This document shows, in pieces, positions 31,622 to 38,949 of a stretch of DNA of 64,000 nucleotides (the first letter of the stretch is position 1; each line of letters begins with the position of its first letter). The notes under the pieces were generated by a model. The model saw nothing but the letters and a program-made list of their open reading frames with translations, had not been told where the DNA came from and did not search any database. Position numbers and translations under genes: made by a program. The stretch is from contig JAFUDQ010000006.1 in NCBI GenBank assembly GCA_017459075.1, positions 1 to 64,000 of the forward strand. Reading direction: 5' to 3'. This DNA comes from Bacteroidales bacterium. GTDB lineage: Bacteria; Bacteroidota; Bacteroidia; Bacteroidales; UBA932.

Positions 31622-33745
31622 ATGAAAAGAATAGCAATCCTGGCAATAGCCTTGTTATCAAGTATTTGCATCTCTTGCAAACAAGACCTTACCGTATCCT
31701 CTCCGGACGGACGGATTAAATTCGGCCTTGGCATAGAAGGCGGCCGCCTCAGTTACAATGTTCGTGTAGACACCGCCTGCTTCGTGTTGCCATCGGCCCT
31801 TGGACTTCAGTCAAAAAGGGTAGTGATGGATAAGGATTTCAAGTTGATGGGCGTTAAGCACAGCAGCGTATCAGAGGCCTGGACTTCGCAGTGGGGAGAG
31901 AACAAGGAGCATCAGGATGTTCATAATGAGCTTGAGGCTACTTTCAAGAATCCGGACGGCGTAGTGCTGACCATCCGTGCCCGCGCCTTTGACGACGGCG
32001 TTGGCTTCCGCTATGAATACAAGGTCCCGGGTGACTCCGTGAAGGTGACAGACGAGCTTACCGAATTCCGTCTTGCGAGCGGCGGCACTTCTTGGTCAAT
32101 TCCTGCCAATTTCAATACTTATGAATTGGAATACAGGACTTTACCTCTTGCCGATGTTGCCGATGCCAACACTCCTTTCACTTTCAAGACCGATGAGGGC
32201 CTTTATGGTAGCATCCATGAGGCCGCCCTTTACGATTACCCGGAGATGACCCTTCGGAGATTTCTCCACTCCGGTCGAAATGACAAGGATGTGTCAGATT
32301 CTCCTCGACTGAGCGAAGACACTTTGTCATTTCGACCGAGCGAAGACTCTTTGTCATTTCGACCGAGCGAAGCGAGTGGAGAAATCTCCTTCCGCGCAGA
32401 CCTGGCCCCCTGGCCTGACGGCATAAAAGCCCGCGTCCCCTCTGAATTCCACACTCCCTGGCGCGTTATTCTTATAACCAAGGACGCCGCCGGCCTTGTT
32501 AACTCAGACCTCATCCTAAACCTAAACGAGCCTTGCGCCATAGATGATGTGAGCTGGATTAAGCCCCAGCGCTATGTGGGTGTCTGGTGGGGAATGCACC
32601 TTGGAATTGAGGCCTGGTACGATGACGGCCCTGGCCGCCATGGCGCTACCACTGCCAATGCTATCAAATACATCGACTTTGCTGCCAAAAACGGCATAGA
32701 AGGCGTTCTCTTCGAGGGGTGGAACGACGGCTGGGCCTCCTGGGGCTCCCGTGAAGACTTCGACTTCACAAAACCGGCTCCGGACTTCGACTTTGAAAAA
32801 GTCATTGACTACGCCGCATCCAAGGGCATAAATTACATTCTTCATCACGAGACCGGCGGCAACATCGTCAGTTATGAAGCCCAGCTGGACAAGGCCCTTG
32901 ACTGGGCTGCCGCGCATGGCATCCATTCTCTTAAGACAGGTTATGCCGGAGGCATCTCTAACGGCCACAGCCATCATGGACAGTATATGGTTCGCCACTA
33001 TCAGAAAGTTGTTGAGGAGGCTGCCAAAAGGCAGATTATGGTAGATGCCCACGAGCCAATTAAGGCCACGGGAATCCGTCGTACCTGGCCTAATTTCATG
33101 TGCCGTGAAGGTGCCCGCGGAATGGAGTGGAACGCCTGGAGCGAGGGCAACAAGCCTGAGCATCAGACCATCCTCTCTTATACCCGCCTGCTGGGAGGTC
33201 CCATGGACTACACTCCCGGCGTATTCGACATCCAGTATCGGAACATCATCGGCAATAAGAATCTGAGAATGTGGAATAACAATCGTCTGGCAACAGAGTG
33301 CCGTTGCAATACCACCCTTGCCAAGCAGATTGCAGATTGGGTTGTGCTCTACAGCCCTATGCAGATGGCCTGCGACCTGGTGGAAAACTATGAGGGACAT
33401 CCGGCCTTCCAGTTCTTCCGTGATTATAATGCCGATTGTGACTGGTCGCGCGCCCTTGCCGGTGAGGTAGGGGATTACATCGTAGTGGCCCGCCGCGCTG
33501 GTGAGGTTTATTTCCTTGGCGCTGTTACTGACGAAAATGCCCGCACCCTGGAGCAGCCGCTGGACTTCCTTCCTGCCGGAAAGACTTATGCAGCAACTAT
33601 TTATGCCGATGGTGCCGATGCTTCCTGGGAGGCTAATCCATATTCTTACCAGATTACTTCCCGCGAAGTTACATCTGCCGATACCCTTACTTTGAACCTT
33701 GCTACCTCCGGTGGCTGCGCAATAGTATTCAAGCCCGTTAAGTAA
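31622..33745 (+). CDS. GH97 family alpha-glucosidase (SusB-like), lipoprotein
   Basis: This 707-aa exported glycoside hydrolase releases alpha-linked glucose or galactose units. A lipoprotein signal (SICISC, Cys about residue 19), an N-terminal beta-supersandwich (SSPDGRIKFGLGIEGG) and a central (beta/alpha)8 barrel (VLFEGWNDGWASWG, HHETGG, VDAHEPIKATG) are clear. A C-terminal beta sheet follows. HHETGG and the following SYE match inverting SusB-type members as I remember them, suggesting alpha-glucosidase rather than retaining alpha-galactosidase activity. Residues about 212-256 (LHSGRNDKD, LSFRPSEDSLSFRPSE) are a translated copy of a palindromic repeat. The stop overlaps the next ATG by one base. 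Confidence 0.95.
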   Translation: MKRIAILAIALLSSICISCKQDLTVSSPDGRIKFGLGIEGGRLSYNVRVDTACFVLPSALGLQSKRVVMDKDFKLMGVKHSSVSEAWTSQWGENKEHQDVHNELEATFKNPDGVVLTIRARAFDDGVGFRYEYKVPGDSVKVTDELTEFRLASGGTSWSIPANFNTYELEYRTLPLADVADANTPFTFKTDEGLYGSIHEAALYDYPEMTLRRFLHSGRNDKDVSDSPRLSEDTLSFRPSEDSLSFRPSEASGEISFRADLAPWPDGIKARVPSEFHTPWRVILITKDAAGLVNSDLILNLNEPCAIDDVSWIKPQRYVGVWWGMHLGIEAWYDDGPGRHGATTANAIKYIDFAAKNGIEGVLFEGWNDGWASWGSREDFDFTKPAPDFDFEKVIDYAASKGINYILHHETGGNIVSYEAQLDKALDWAAAHGIHSLKTGYAGGISNGHSHHGQYMVRHYQKVVEEAAKRQIMVDAHEPIKATGIRRTWPNFMCREGARGMEWNAWSEGNKPEHQTILSYTRLLGGPMDYTPGVFDIQYRNIIGNKNLRMWNNNRLATECRCNTTLAKQIADWVVLYSPMQMACDLVENYEGHPAFQFFRDYNADCDWSRALAGEVGDYIVVARRAGEVYFLGAVTDENARTLEQPLDFLPAGKTYAATIYADGADASWEANPYSYQITSREVTSADTLTLNLATSGGCAIVFKPVK
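32256..32389. repeat. Palindromic repeat inserted in frame in the GH97 gene
   Basis: A perfect 16-bp inverted repeat (32256-32271 with 32374-32389) encloses two tandem 27-bp units beginning TTTGTCATTTCGACCGAGCG (32324 and 32351) plus a diverged third. TCGAAATGACA is the same core as in the intergenic array at 12570-12668. The reading frame stays open across the whole insert. Confidence 0.85.
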
Positions 33746-35661
33746 TGAAAAAGATTCTTGTTCTGGCCCTGGCTTTCCTGCCGCTCTGCGCCTTTGGCCA
33801 GACTGTTCCAAAAATGGTGGATATCCCCGGAGGAACCTTTATTATGGGTAGCTCCGGAGATGGCTATAATTATGACGAGGCTCCAGCGCACAAGGTTACT
33901 CTTTCTGCCTTCAGGATGAGTGCCTGCGAGATTACCAATGCGCAGTTTGAAGAATTTGATTCTGACCATAAAGAATTGAGAGGCAAAGAGTTCGGTATCT
34001 CAACAGGAGATAATGAGGCTGTCTGCTATGTGTCTTGGCCTGTTGCTGAATGGTACTGTAATTGGCTGTCAGCGAAGACTGGCCGCAAGTTCCGCCTGCC
34101 AACAGAGGCGGAGTGGGAGTATGCCTGCCGCGCCGGGACAACTACGCCTTATTATACCGGTGATGTGCTTCCGGAGGGCTGCGACCGTAACCAGAAAACA
34201 GAGCGTAATCTTAAGCTTGTTTCCCTTGAAGTAGGGAAATCCCAGCCTAACGCCTGGGGACTTTACGACATGCACGGAAATGTAGAGGAATGGTGCCGGG
34301 ACAATTACGGGCCATATTCCTCTGAGCCGGTAGTCAACCCTGTGGGGCCTAAATATGGAGTTTTTAAAGTTACACGGGGCGGCAGTCATAATACTCCGGC
34401 GGAGTTTTTAAGAAGTGCTAACAGAAGTGCGGCCTCTGCTTCTGACTCACACAGCCAGATTGGCTTCAGGATAGTTGAGGAACTGCCTTATGAATGGAAT
34501 ACTCCGTCGGCAGAGCCTCTCTTTGCAGAGCCTGTCCCTTATGTCATTGCTCCTACGGACGGCAGCCCGTTCTACAAGCATAACCATCAGCCTGCCGTTA
34601 CCTGGTGTGACGACGGTGACCTTCTGGCTATATGGTTCAGCTGCGATGCGGAGAGCGGCCGTGAAATGGTAGTTCTAGGCTCCCGTTTCCATGATGGGAA
34701 GTGGGCTCCTGCCAGTCTTTTCTACAAGGTTCCGGACCGCAATATGACCGGGAGCTCCCTGGTTCGAGAGCATGATGGGATAATTGTTCACTATAATGGG
34801 GTTGGTAACTCCGGAGACTGGCAGAATCTGTCGGTTATCAGAAGATATAGCTTTGATAATGGAAGGAGTTGGTCTTACACGAGTAAACTAACTGAGCATG
34901 GAAAACGCCATCAGGTTATTGCCGGTGGAATAGTGCTTAAAGACGGTACTACTGTTCAGCCATGCGATGCCGGCCCGGAGGGGAATGATGGAACTGCGGT
35001 GTTTATTGTTAAAGGAGAATTTGATGACTGCATCATTGAACAGTACGACCCTTGGGACGGTAAACCGCTGCCTGTCATCCCGGGCACCAACCAGATTGCG
35101 GACGGCACGGTTTCTTCTACCATCGGCGGAATACATGCAGGCCTGGTAGAATTGGCAGACAGCTCCTGGATGGCTCTTGGCCGCGGAAATCCTGTTCCCG
35201 GGGCCGATGGCAAGCTTCACATGCCTATGAGTGTTTCAAAGGACAGGGGCCAGTCTTGGCTTATTACCGCCAGTGAATTTCCTCCGATAGATGGCGGCCA
35301 AAGACTCGTCTTAAGACGCCTTAATGAGGGCCCTATCCTGCTTGTAAGCTTCACAGATCACCCGGAACGCTCGGCAGAAAAGGGCATGGATTTTAACGGA
35401 GAAAAGGGTTACGGCGTTTTTGTGGCTGTGTCTTATGATGAGGGCAAAACCTGGCCAGTCCGTCGCCTCCTGACTGATGGCGTGCAGCGAACTCTTGACG
35501 GCGGCGCCTGGACTGGAGAGTTTACCATGGATGCCACTCACAGTGAGCCTAAGGGCTATTTTGCCGCCACACAGACCCCGGACGGCGTCATCCACATCCT
35601 CTCCAGCCGCCTTCATTACCGCATCAACCTACCCTGGATAGAAGCTGGTAAGAAACGATGA
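33745..35661 (+). CDS. SUMF1/FGE-like domain fused to a sialidase-fold domain
   Basis: This 638-aa secreted protein has a signal peptide (1-19) and an FGE/SUMF1-like domain (about 22-245). The latter has VDIPGGTFIMGSSG, RMSACEITNAQFEEF, RLPTEAEWEYACRAG, GNVEEWC and TRGGSH, then IGFRI. A C-terminal BNR/sialidase beta-propeller (about 260-630) carries Asp boxes SFDNGRSW, SKDRGQSW and SYDEGKTW. It ends near IHILSSRLHYRI. SUMF1 folds in bacteria often bind or modify rather than form formylglycine. The BNR half may be an exo-sialidase-like hydrolase. It is translationally coupled to GH97 (TAATG), so both may act on one glycan. Confidence 0.85.
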   Translation: MKKILVLALAFLPLCAFGQTVPKMVDIPGGTFIMGSSGDGYNYDEAPAHKVTLSAFRMSACEITNAQFEEFDSDHKELRGKEFGISTGDNEAVCYVSWPVAEWYCNWLSAKTGRKFRLPTEAEWEYACRAGTTTPYYTGDVLPEGCDRNQKTERNLKLVSLEVGKSQPNAWGLYDMHGNVEEWCRDNYGPYSSEPVVNPVGPKYGVFKVTRGGSHNTPAEFLRSANRSAASASDSHSQIGFRIVEELPYEWNTPSAEPLFAEPVPYVIAPTDGSPFYKHNHQPAVTWCDDGDLLAIWFSCDAESGREMVVLGSRFHDGKWAPASLFYKVPDRNMTGSSLVREHDGIIVHYNGVGNSGDWQNLSVIRRYSFDNGRSWSYTSKLTEHGKRHQVIAGGIVLKDGTTVQPCDAGPEGNDGTAVFIVKGEFDDCIIEQYDPWDGKPLPVIPGTNQIADGTVSSTIGGIHAGLVELADSSWMALGRGNPVPGADGKLHMPMSVSKDRGQSWLITASEFPPIDGGQRLVLRRLNEGPILLVSFTDHPERSAEKGMDFNGEKGYGVFVAVSYDEGKTWPVRRLLTDGVQRTLDGGAWTGEFTMDATHSEPKGYFAATQTPDGVIHILSSRLHYRINLPWIEAGKKR

Positions 35662-35669
35662 AAAAATTG

Positions 35670-35780
35670 TCTGCTTCACTTTCATCGCCTTTGCCACCCT
35701 CGGCGGAATAAGAGGGAGGGGCCCATCGCTTGCGATGGGAGGGGTCGCCCAAAGGGCGACGGCAGGGAAAGTGAAGCAGA
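35670..35780. repeat. Dispersed palindromic repeat, copy 2
   Basis: A perfect 13-bp inverted repeat (TCTGCTTCACTTT with AAAGTGAAGCAGA) encloses a core at 35692-35743 that matches 7653-7704 except for a short variable stretch. A second hairpin (GTCGCCC/GGGCGAC) follows the core. The right arm runs into TATTTTTTACC, so it could also end transcription of the SUMF1-sialidase gene. Confidence 0.8.
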
Positions 35781-35809
35781 TATTTTTTACCAATTCTAAA
35801 TAAGTGAGG

Positions 35810-36310
35810 ATGGAAAAGCTAGATTTAGAGAAGAGAACCTTGGCCCATCAGGGAGAGTTCCGGCACGTATTCGCGCGGAACTGCTCCGTGCGGCGGATAA
35901 CCTCCGCTGCGGCCGGGGACTTCCTGGCCCGCTACCACCTCATCGGCCGTCTGAAAGGTCGGTACCATTACGGCCTCTTCCTGGACCGTCCCGGCCGCAG
36001 CGGCCTTGAAGCCGGCACCATGGTTGCCGTCTCTGTCTTTTCCGCCGCCAGAACCTGGCAGAAAGGGGAGCGCACCGTCCGCTCCTTCGAGTGGCTCCGC
36101 GCCGCCAGCCTCCCGGACATTCGCGTAGCCGGAGGCATGGGTAAAATGCTGGATGCCTTCATTGCCGACGCCCATCCGGACGACATCATGTCCTATGCCG
36201 ATGCCGCCTGGTCCCACGGCGACGTCTACCTAAAGCTGGGCTTCCGCCCGGAAGGCTCCAAAACCTTCCCCGACGGCTCCTCCAGCCTCAAATTTCGCCT
36301 GACTTTGTAG
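35810..36310 (+). CDS. GNAT-fold/Mom-like protein
   Basis: This 166-aa protein starts at MEKLDLEKR (an AGTGAGG purine run precedes the ATG). It has the pattern HLIGRLKGRYHYGLFL, then MVAVSVFSAAR, SFEWLRAASLPDIRVAGG, MGKMLDAFI and DDIMSYADAAWSHGDVYLKL followed by GFRPEG. This matches, from memory, a family of acyltransferase-fold proteins related to the phage DNA-modification protein Mom. The substrate is unknown. It is very GC-rich and lies alone between a dispersed repeat and an AT-rich gap. The family call is by pattern only. Confidence 0.55.
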   Translation: MEKLDLEKRTLAHQGEFRHVFARNCSVRRITSAAAGDFLARYHLIGRLKGRYHYGLFLDRPGRSGLEAGTMVAVSVFSAARTWQKGERTVRSFEWLRAASLPDIRVAGGMGKMLDAFIADAHPDDIMSYADAAWSHGDVYLKLGFRPEGSKTFPDGSSSLKFRLTL

Positions 36311-36428
36311 ATGTCCTTTTATTGATTATCAGATACTTACGTATTCCAACTTGGAAAATATTTCTAAGTTGAATCAAGTAACTCATTGATATTCAACATC
36401 GGCTTATAAACTGTATGTGTGTAATACT

Positions 36429-36460
36429 TTTGTGATTGCGGGGATTATTTGTTAGCTTTG
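36429..36460 (+). promoter_or_regulatory. Promoter of the TPR gene
   Basis: TTTG (36429-36432) and TAGCTTTG (36453-36460) are 20 bases apart. The ATG is at 36505. Confidence 0.6.
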
Positions 36461-36504
36461 CGAAAGTAAGGACTAAAGTATTATCCCAATAAACGGCTAA
36501 AACT

Positions 36505-37428
36505 ATGAAAAAGATTCTCTCTGTGCTGTGCTGCATGCTTCTGGCATCAGCCATGGCCTTTTCTCAGAAAATTAACTTCACTGAGGAAGAATACTCTCTC
36601 ATTGAAAAAGCTTTTGAGCAGTCAGATAACGGAGAGGAACAAAAAGCTATTGAAACCTATGCGGAGTTGTTGAATAAGTACCCGGAAAGTGGCTTCCTTA
36701 TGTACGAAACGGCATATTGCTATTATAAGTTGGGAAAATACAAAGACGCTCACGAATTCCTTGAAAAAGCAGAAAAATGCGAGGATGTCACGGCTGATAT
36801 GTTTGCTGTGGATGGTAACAGTCTGGATAACATGGGGTTAAGTGAGTTTGCTGTTGAAAAATACAAGGAAGGTCTTAGGCTTTTCCCGGATTCCGGACAT
36901 CTTCATGTTGAGCTGGGTAATGTTTACACTATGAAGAAAGATTATCAGGAGGCTCTAAAGTGGTATTTGGAGGGTATAGAGCATGAACCTAATTATACTT
37001 CTAATTACTATCGTGCTTCAGTTCTTTTATTCAGTTCTTCAAATCCTGTCCTTGGCTTAGAATACGCCGAGGTGCATAATCTGCTTTCACCGTCATCAGC
37101 GCGAAGTGAGGAGTTGAGCAAATATATCGCCATTGTATACAAAAAACATTTTGCAATGGGCGACAATGCATCAGTATCCGATATCGCGGAAAAGATTAAA
37201 GAAAACCTGTCGGCAGAAGATTATAACCAGCAGCAATATCATGTTGCCGGTATCCGTTCCTTTCATGTCAGAGTAATAGAAGCAGGACATTGGGAGGCAT
37301 ATAACCAATGGTTGATGCGTGGCTCAGATCCAGAGGCATTCAGCGAGTGGGTAGAGCAGAATGAAGAGGCCTTCGATAGTTTCGCAGACTGGTACAACGA
37401 CAATTTGTTCAATCCTGGAACAGAATAA
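36505..37428 (+). CDS. Secreted tetratricopeptide-repeat protein
   Basis: This 307-aa protein has a signal peptide (MKKILSVLCCMLLASAMAFS) and at least four TPR-like helix pairs. Examples are EKAFEQSDNGEEQKAIETY, YETAYCYYKLGKYKDAHEFL, NVYTMKKDYQEALKWYLEG and EPNYTSNYYRAS. A C-terminal helical domain of unknown type follows. TPRs mediate protein-protein contacts, here in the periplasm. The next gene, encoding a two-helix membrane protein, starts 11 bases after the stop. The two probably work together, but their job is unknown. AT content is higher than in neighbouring core genes. Confidence 0.85.
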   Translation: MKKILSVLCCMLLASAMAFSQKINFTEEEYSLIEKAFEQSDNGEEQKAIETYAELLNKYPESGFLMYETAYCYYKLGKYKDAHEFLEKAEKCEDVTADMFAVDGNSLDNMGLSEFAVEKYKEGLRLFPDSGHLHVELGNVYTMKKDYQEALKWYLEGIEHEPNYTSNYYRASVLLFSSSNPVLGLEYAEVHNLLSPSSARSEELSKYIAIVYKKHFAMGDNASVSDIAEKIKENLSAEDYNQQQYHVAGIRSFHVRVIEAGHWEAYNQWLMRGSDPEAFSEWVEQNEEAFDSFADWYNDNLFNPGTE

Positions 37429-37439
37429 AAAAAAGGCTT

Positions 37440-38060
37440 ATGAAGGAAGAAGAAAAATACGGGCCGGACGTAACTCTTTATCCGGATGGTAAGTATCGGT
37501 GGATATATGAGATGAATCTTTATACCAATCCGACGATTCTTATAACTGTTGCCAAAGTAATGCTTGGAACGGTGTTGGGCTTGTGGATATTCTTTACCCT
37601 GATTTTCCTGATTGGCGGTAACTTCGATGCTATCGTGGGAATGGCTAAGGCGATGGGGATTGTTATGGGGCTAATGTCTGTTCTTACCATTTTAGGCTAT
37701 TATGTTTATTGCCTGATAGTTGGTGGAAAGTATATCGTGCTTTTTGAAATGGACGAGACCCAAATCAAGCATATACAGCTACCGCAGCAGTTCAAGAGAG
37801 CCCAGGCAATTAGCCTTCTGGCTGCCCTTGCCGGCATCGCCTCTGGCAGGCCATCTGTTGCTGGAGCCGGCCTTCTGGCTGCCACCAAGCAGGCCAGTAC
37901 CTCGGTCTATGCCAGTGTAAAGAATATCAAGGTACGCCGCCGCAGGCACCTAATCAAAGTAAACCAGTTGTTTAACAAAAACCAGGTCTACGTCCCGGAT
38001 GCCTGGTTTGACTTTGTCCTTGACTACATCCGCTCCCGCTGCCCCCAGGTGAAGGTCTAG
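37440..38060 (+). CDS. Membrane protein of unknown function
   Basis: This 206-aa protein has a charged N-terminus and two strong transmembrane helices: about residues 31-60 (ITVAKVMLGTVLGLWIFFTL) and 70-95 (GIVMGLMSVLTILGYYVYCL). A cytoplasmic C-terminal half follows, with an Ala/Gly-rich helix (LLAALAGIASGRPSVAGAG) and an RRRRH basic patch. It resembles small PH-like or YcxB-like membrane proteins in layout, but I do not assign it. It is probably co-transcribed with the TPR gene. Its 3' end overlaps the convergent hicB end by 4 bases. Confidence 0.75.
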   Translation: MKEEEKYGPDVTLYPDGKYRWIYEMNLYTNPTILITVAKVMLGTVLGLWIFFTLIFLIGGNFDAIVGMAKAMGIVMGLMSVLTILGYYVYCLIVGGKYIVLFEMDETQIKHIQLPQQFKRAQAISLLAALAGIASGRPSVAGAGLLAATKQASTSVYASVKNIKVRRRRHLIKVNQLFNKNQVYVPDAWFDFVLDYIRSRCPQVKV

Positions 38061-38458
38061 GCGAATCTGACGGCTATCAGATTCTCTGCAAACCTTTTTA
38101 CTCCCTGCTGTATTCTGTTGACAGTTTTCTGTGAGGGCTTTCTTCGGCCGTGAAGATAGTGCCCAAGTTGGGCTTGGCTAACGCCGGTAATGCGTTCAAG
38201 CCCGGCCAAACTGAATGCCCTGCTATATTCCTCAAGGAAACTTGCAGTATCATAGTAAAACTCAAATGAAGCTTCCTGAAAGTTCTTTCCAACAGAGGAA
38301 TAGTATGCCTTCATCGATTCGTAAGTATTCTTGAAATCCGCAATACACTTCTCTACGGTTTCTCCTTCACCAATAAGCCCGTAATCCAGATCATTATTCT
38401 CCATATATGCAGAATAACCGTTATCTGCTATCTCGATATAGACTTTTACCTTTTTCAT
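38057..38458 (-). CDS. hicB: HicB-family antitoxin with HTH
   Basis: This 133-aa protein has an N-terminal partial RNase-H-like HicB domain (VYIEIADNGYSAYMEN, then GEGETVEKCIADFKNTYES). A C-terminal XRE-type helix-turn-helix (LERITGVSQAQLGHYLHGRR) follows, fitting an antitoxin that both binds the HicA toxin and represses its own operon. hicA lies 18 bases upstream, the usual toxin-first order. The gene end overlaps the convergent membrane-protein gene by 4 bases. Confidence 0.9.
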   Translation of the reverse strand: MKKVKVYIEIADNGYSAYMENNDLDYGLIGEGETVEKCIADFKNTYESMKAYYSSVGKNFQEASFEFYYDTASFLEEYSRAFSLAGLERITGVSQAQLGHYLHGRRKPSQKTVNRIQQGVKRFAENLIAVRFA

Positions 38459-38476
38459 AATACCCTTTCCAATTAT

Positions 38477-38668
38477 TTATAGTTCAATACCAGATTGCTC
38501 AATAATACTTTTAAGAGTTCCCCTGCGTACCTCCTGCGATTTATGGTGGCTAGTGGTAAATGTCTTTCCAGTAATTGGGCTAAACCATACTGGATGAGGA
38601 ACTCCTTTTAGCTTCAAATCATAACAACCGGCTTTTGCCAATTTCCTTTCAAGCTCTGCGTACTTCAT
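38477..38668 (-). CDS. hicA: HicA-family mRNA interferase toxin
   Basis: This 63-aa toxin starts at MKYAELERKL. The HicA double-stranded-RNA-binding fold is recognisable by the helix AELERKLAKAGC, the strand HPVWFSPITGK and the final helix RRGTLKSIIEQSGI. The usual catalytic His strand is present as VPHPVWF, with a second His pair in TTSHHKS. HicA cleaves mRNA and blocks translation until neutralised by HicB. A Bacteroidetes promoter is placed just upstream and a direct repeat about 110 bases upstream. Confidence 0.88.
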   Translation of the reverse strand: MKYAELERKLAKAGCYDLKLKGVPHPVWFSPITGKTFTTSHHKSQEVRRGTLKSIIEQSGIEL

Positions 38669-38679
38669 AAAATACAATA

Positions 38680-38710
38680 CAAAAGTAGGAATTTTCTTAC
38701 ATTATACAAA
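38680..38710 (-). promoter_or_regulatory. Promoter of hicAB
   Basis: On the minus strand TTTG (38707-38710) and TACTTTTG (38680-38687) are 19 bases apart. The ATG of hicA follows 11 bases after the -7 box. Confidence 0.65.
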
Positions 38711-38949
38711 TTATTTATACGCAAATATATAACGCAAGAAATTGCAAAGTAAGTGAAAGAAGCTTTACTGATTAAAGTTTTTACGAATCTTATGAAAAAT
38801 TTTACGAATCTTATGATTCGATAGATAGAAAAAGACACCTCTTAAAGAAAATAGTTCGCGGTGCAAAACAGGCAGTTTTGCACCCCGAACTCAGTTTTTC
38901 ATGGTCTCCAGGTGCAGGAAGGTCGGTTTTGCACCTGGGGACCTGTTAG
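38711..38949. repeat. Intergenic direct repeats and hairpins
   Basis: A 17-bp direct repeat (TTTTACGAATCTTATGA at 38779 and 38800, 21-bp period) lies on the hicAB side. Two hairpins share the decamer GTTTTGCACC: 38860-38884 with a perfect 10-bp stem, and 38908-38938 with a 9-bp stem. The hairpins sit just downstream of the zinc-ribbon gene's stop on the minus strand and may terminate it. I see no gene here. Confidence 0.6.

Noticed and set aside
32522-33811. 429-codon open frame on the minus strand inside GH97
   Set aside because: It is antisense to a clear GH97 gene with catalytic motifs. The translation has no family motif, signal or start context, and it arises from GC-rich codon bias.
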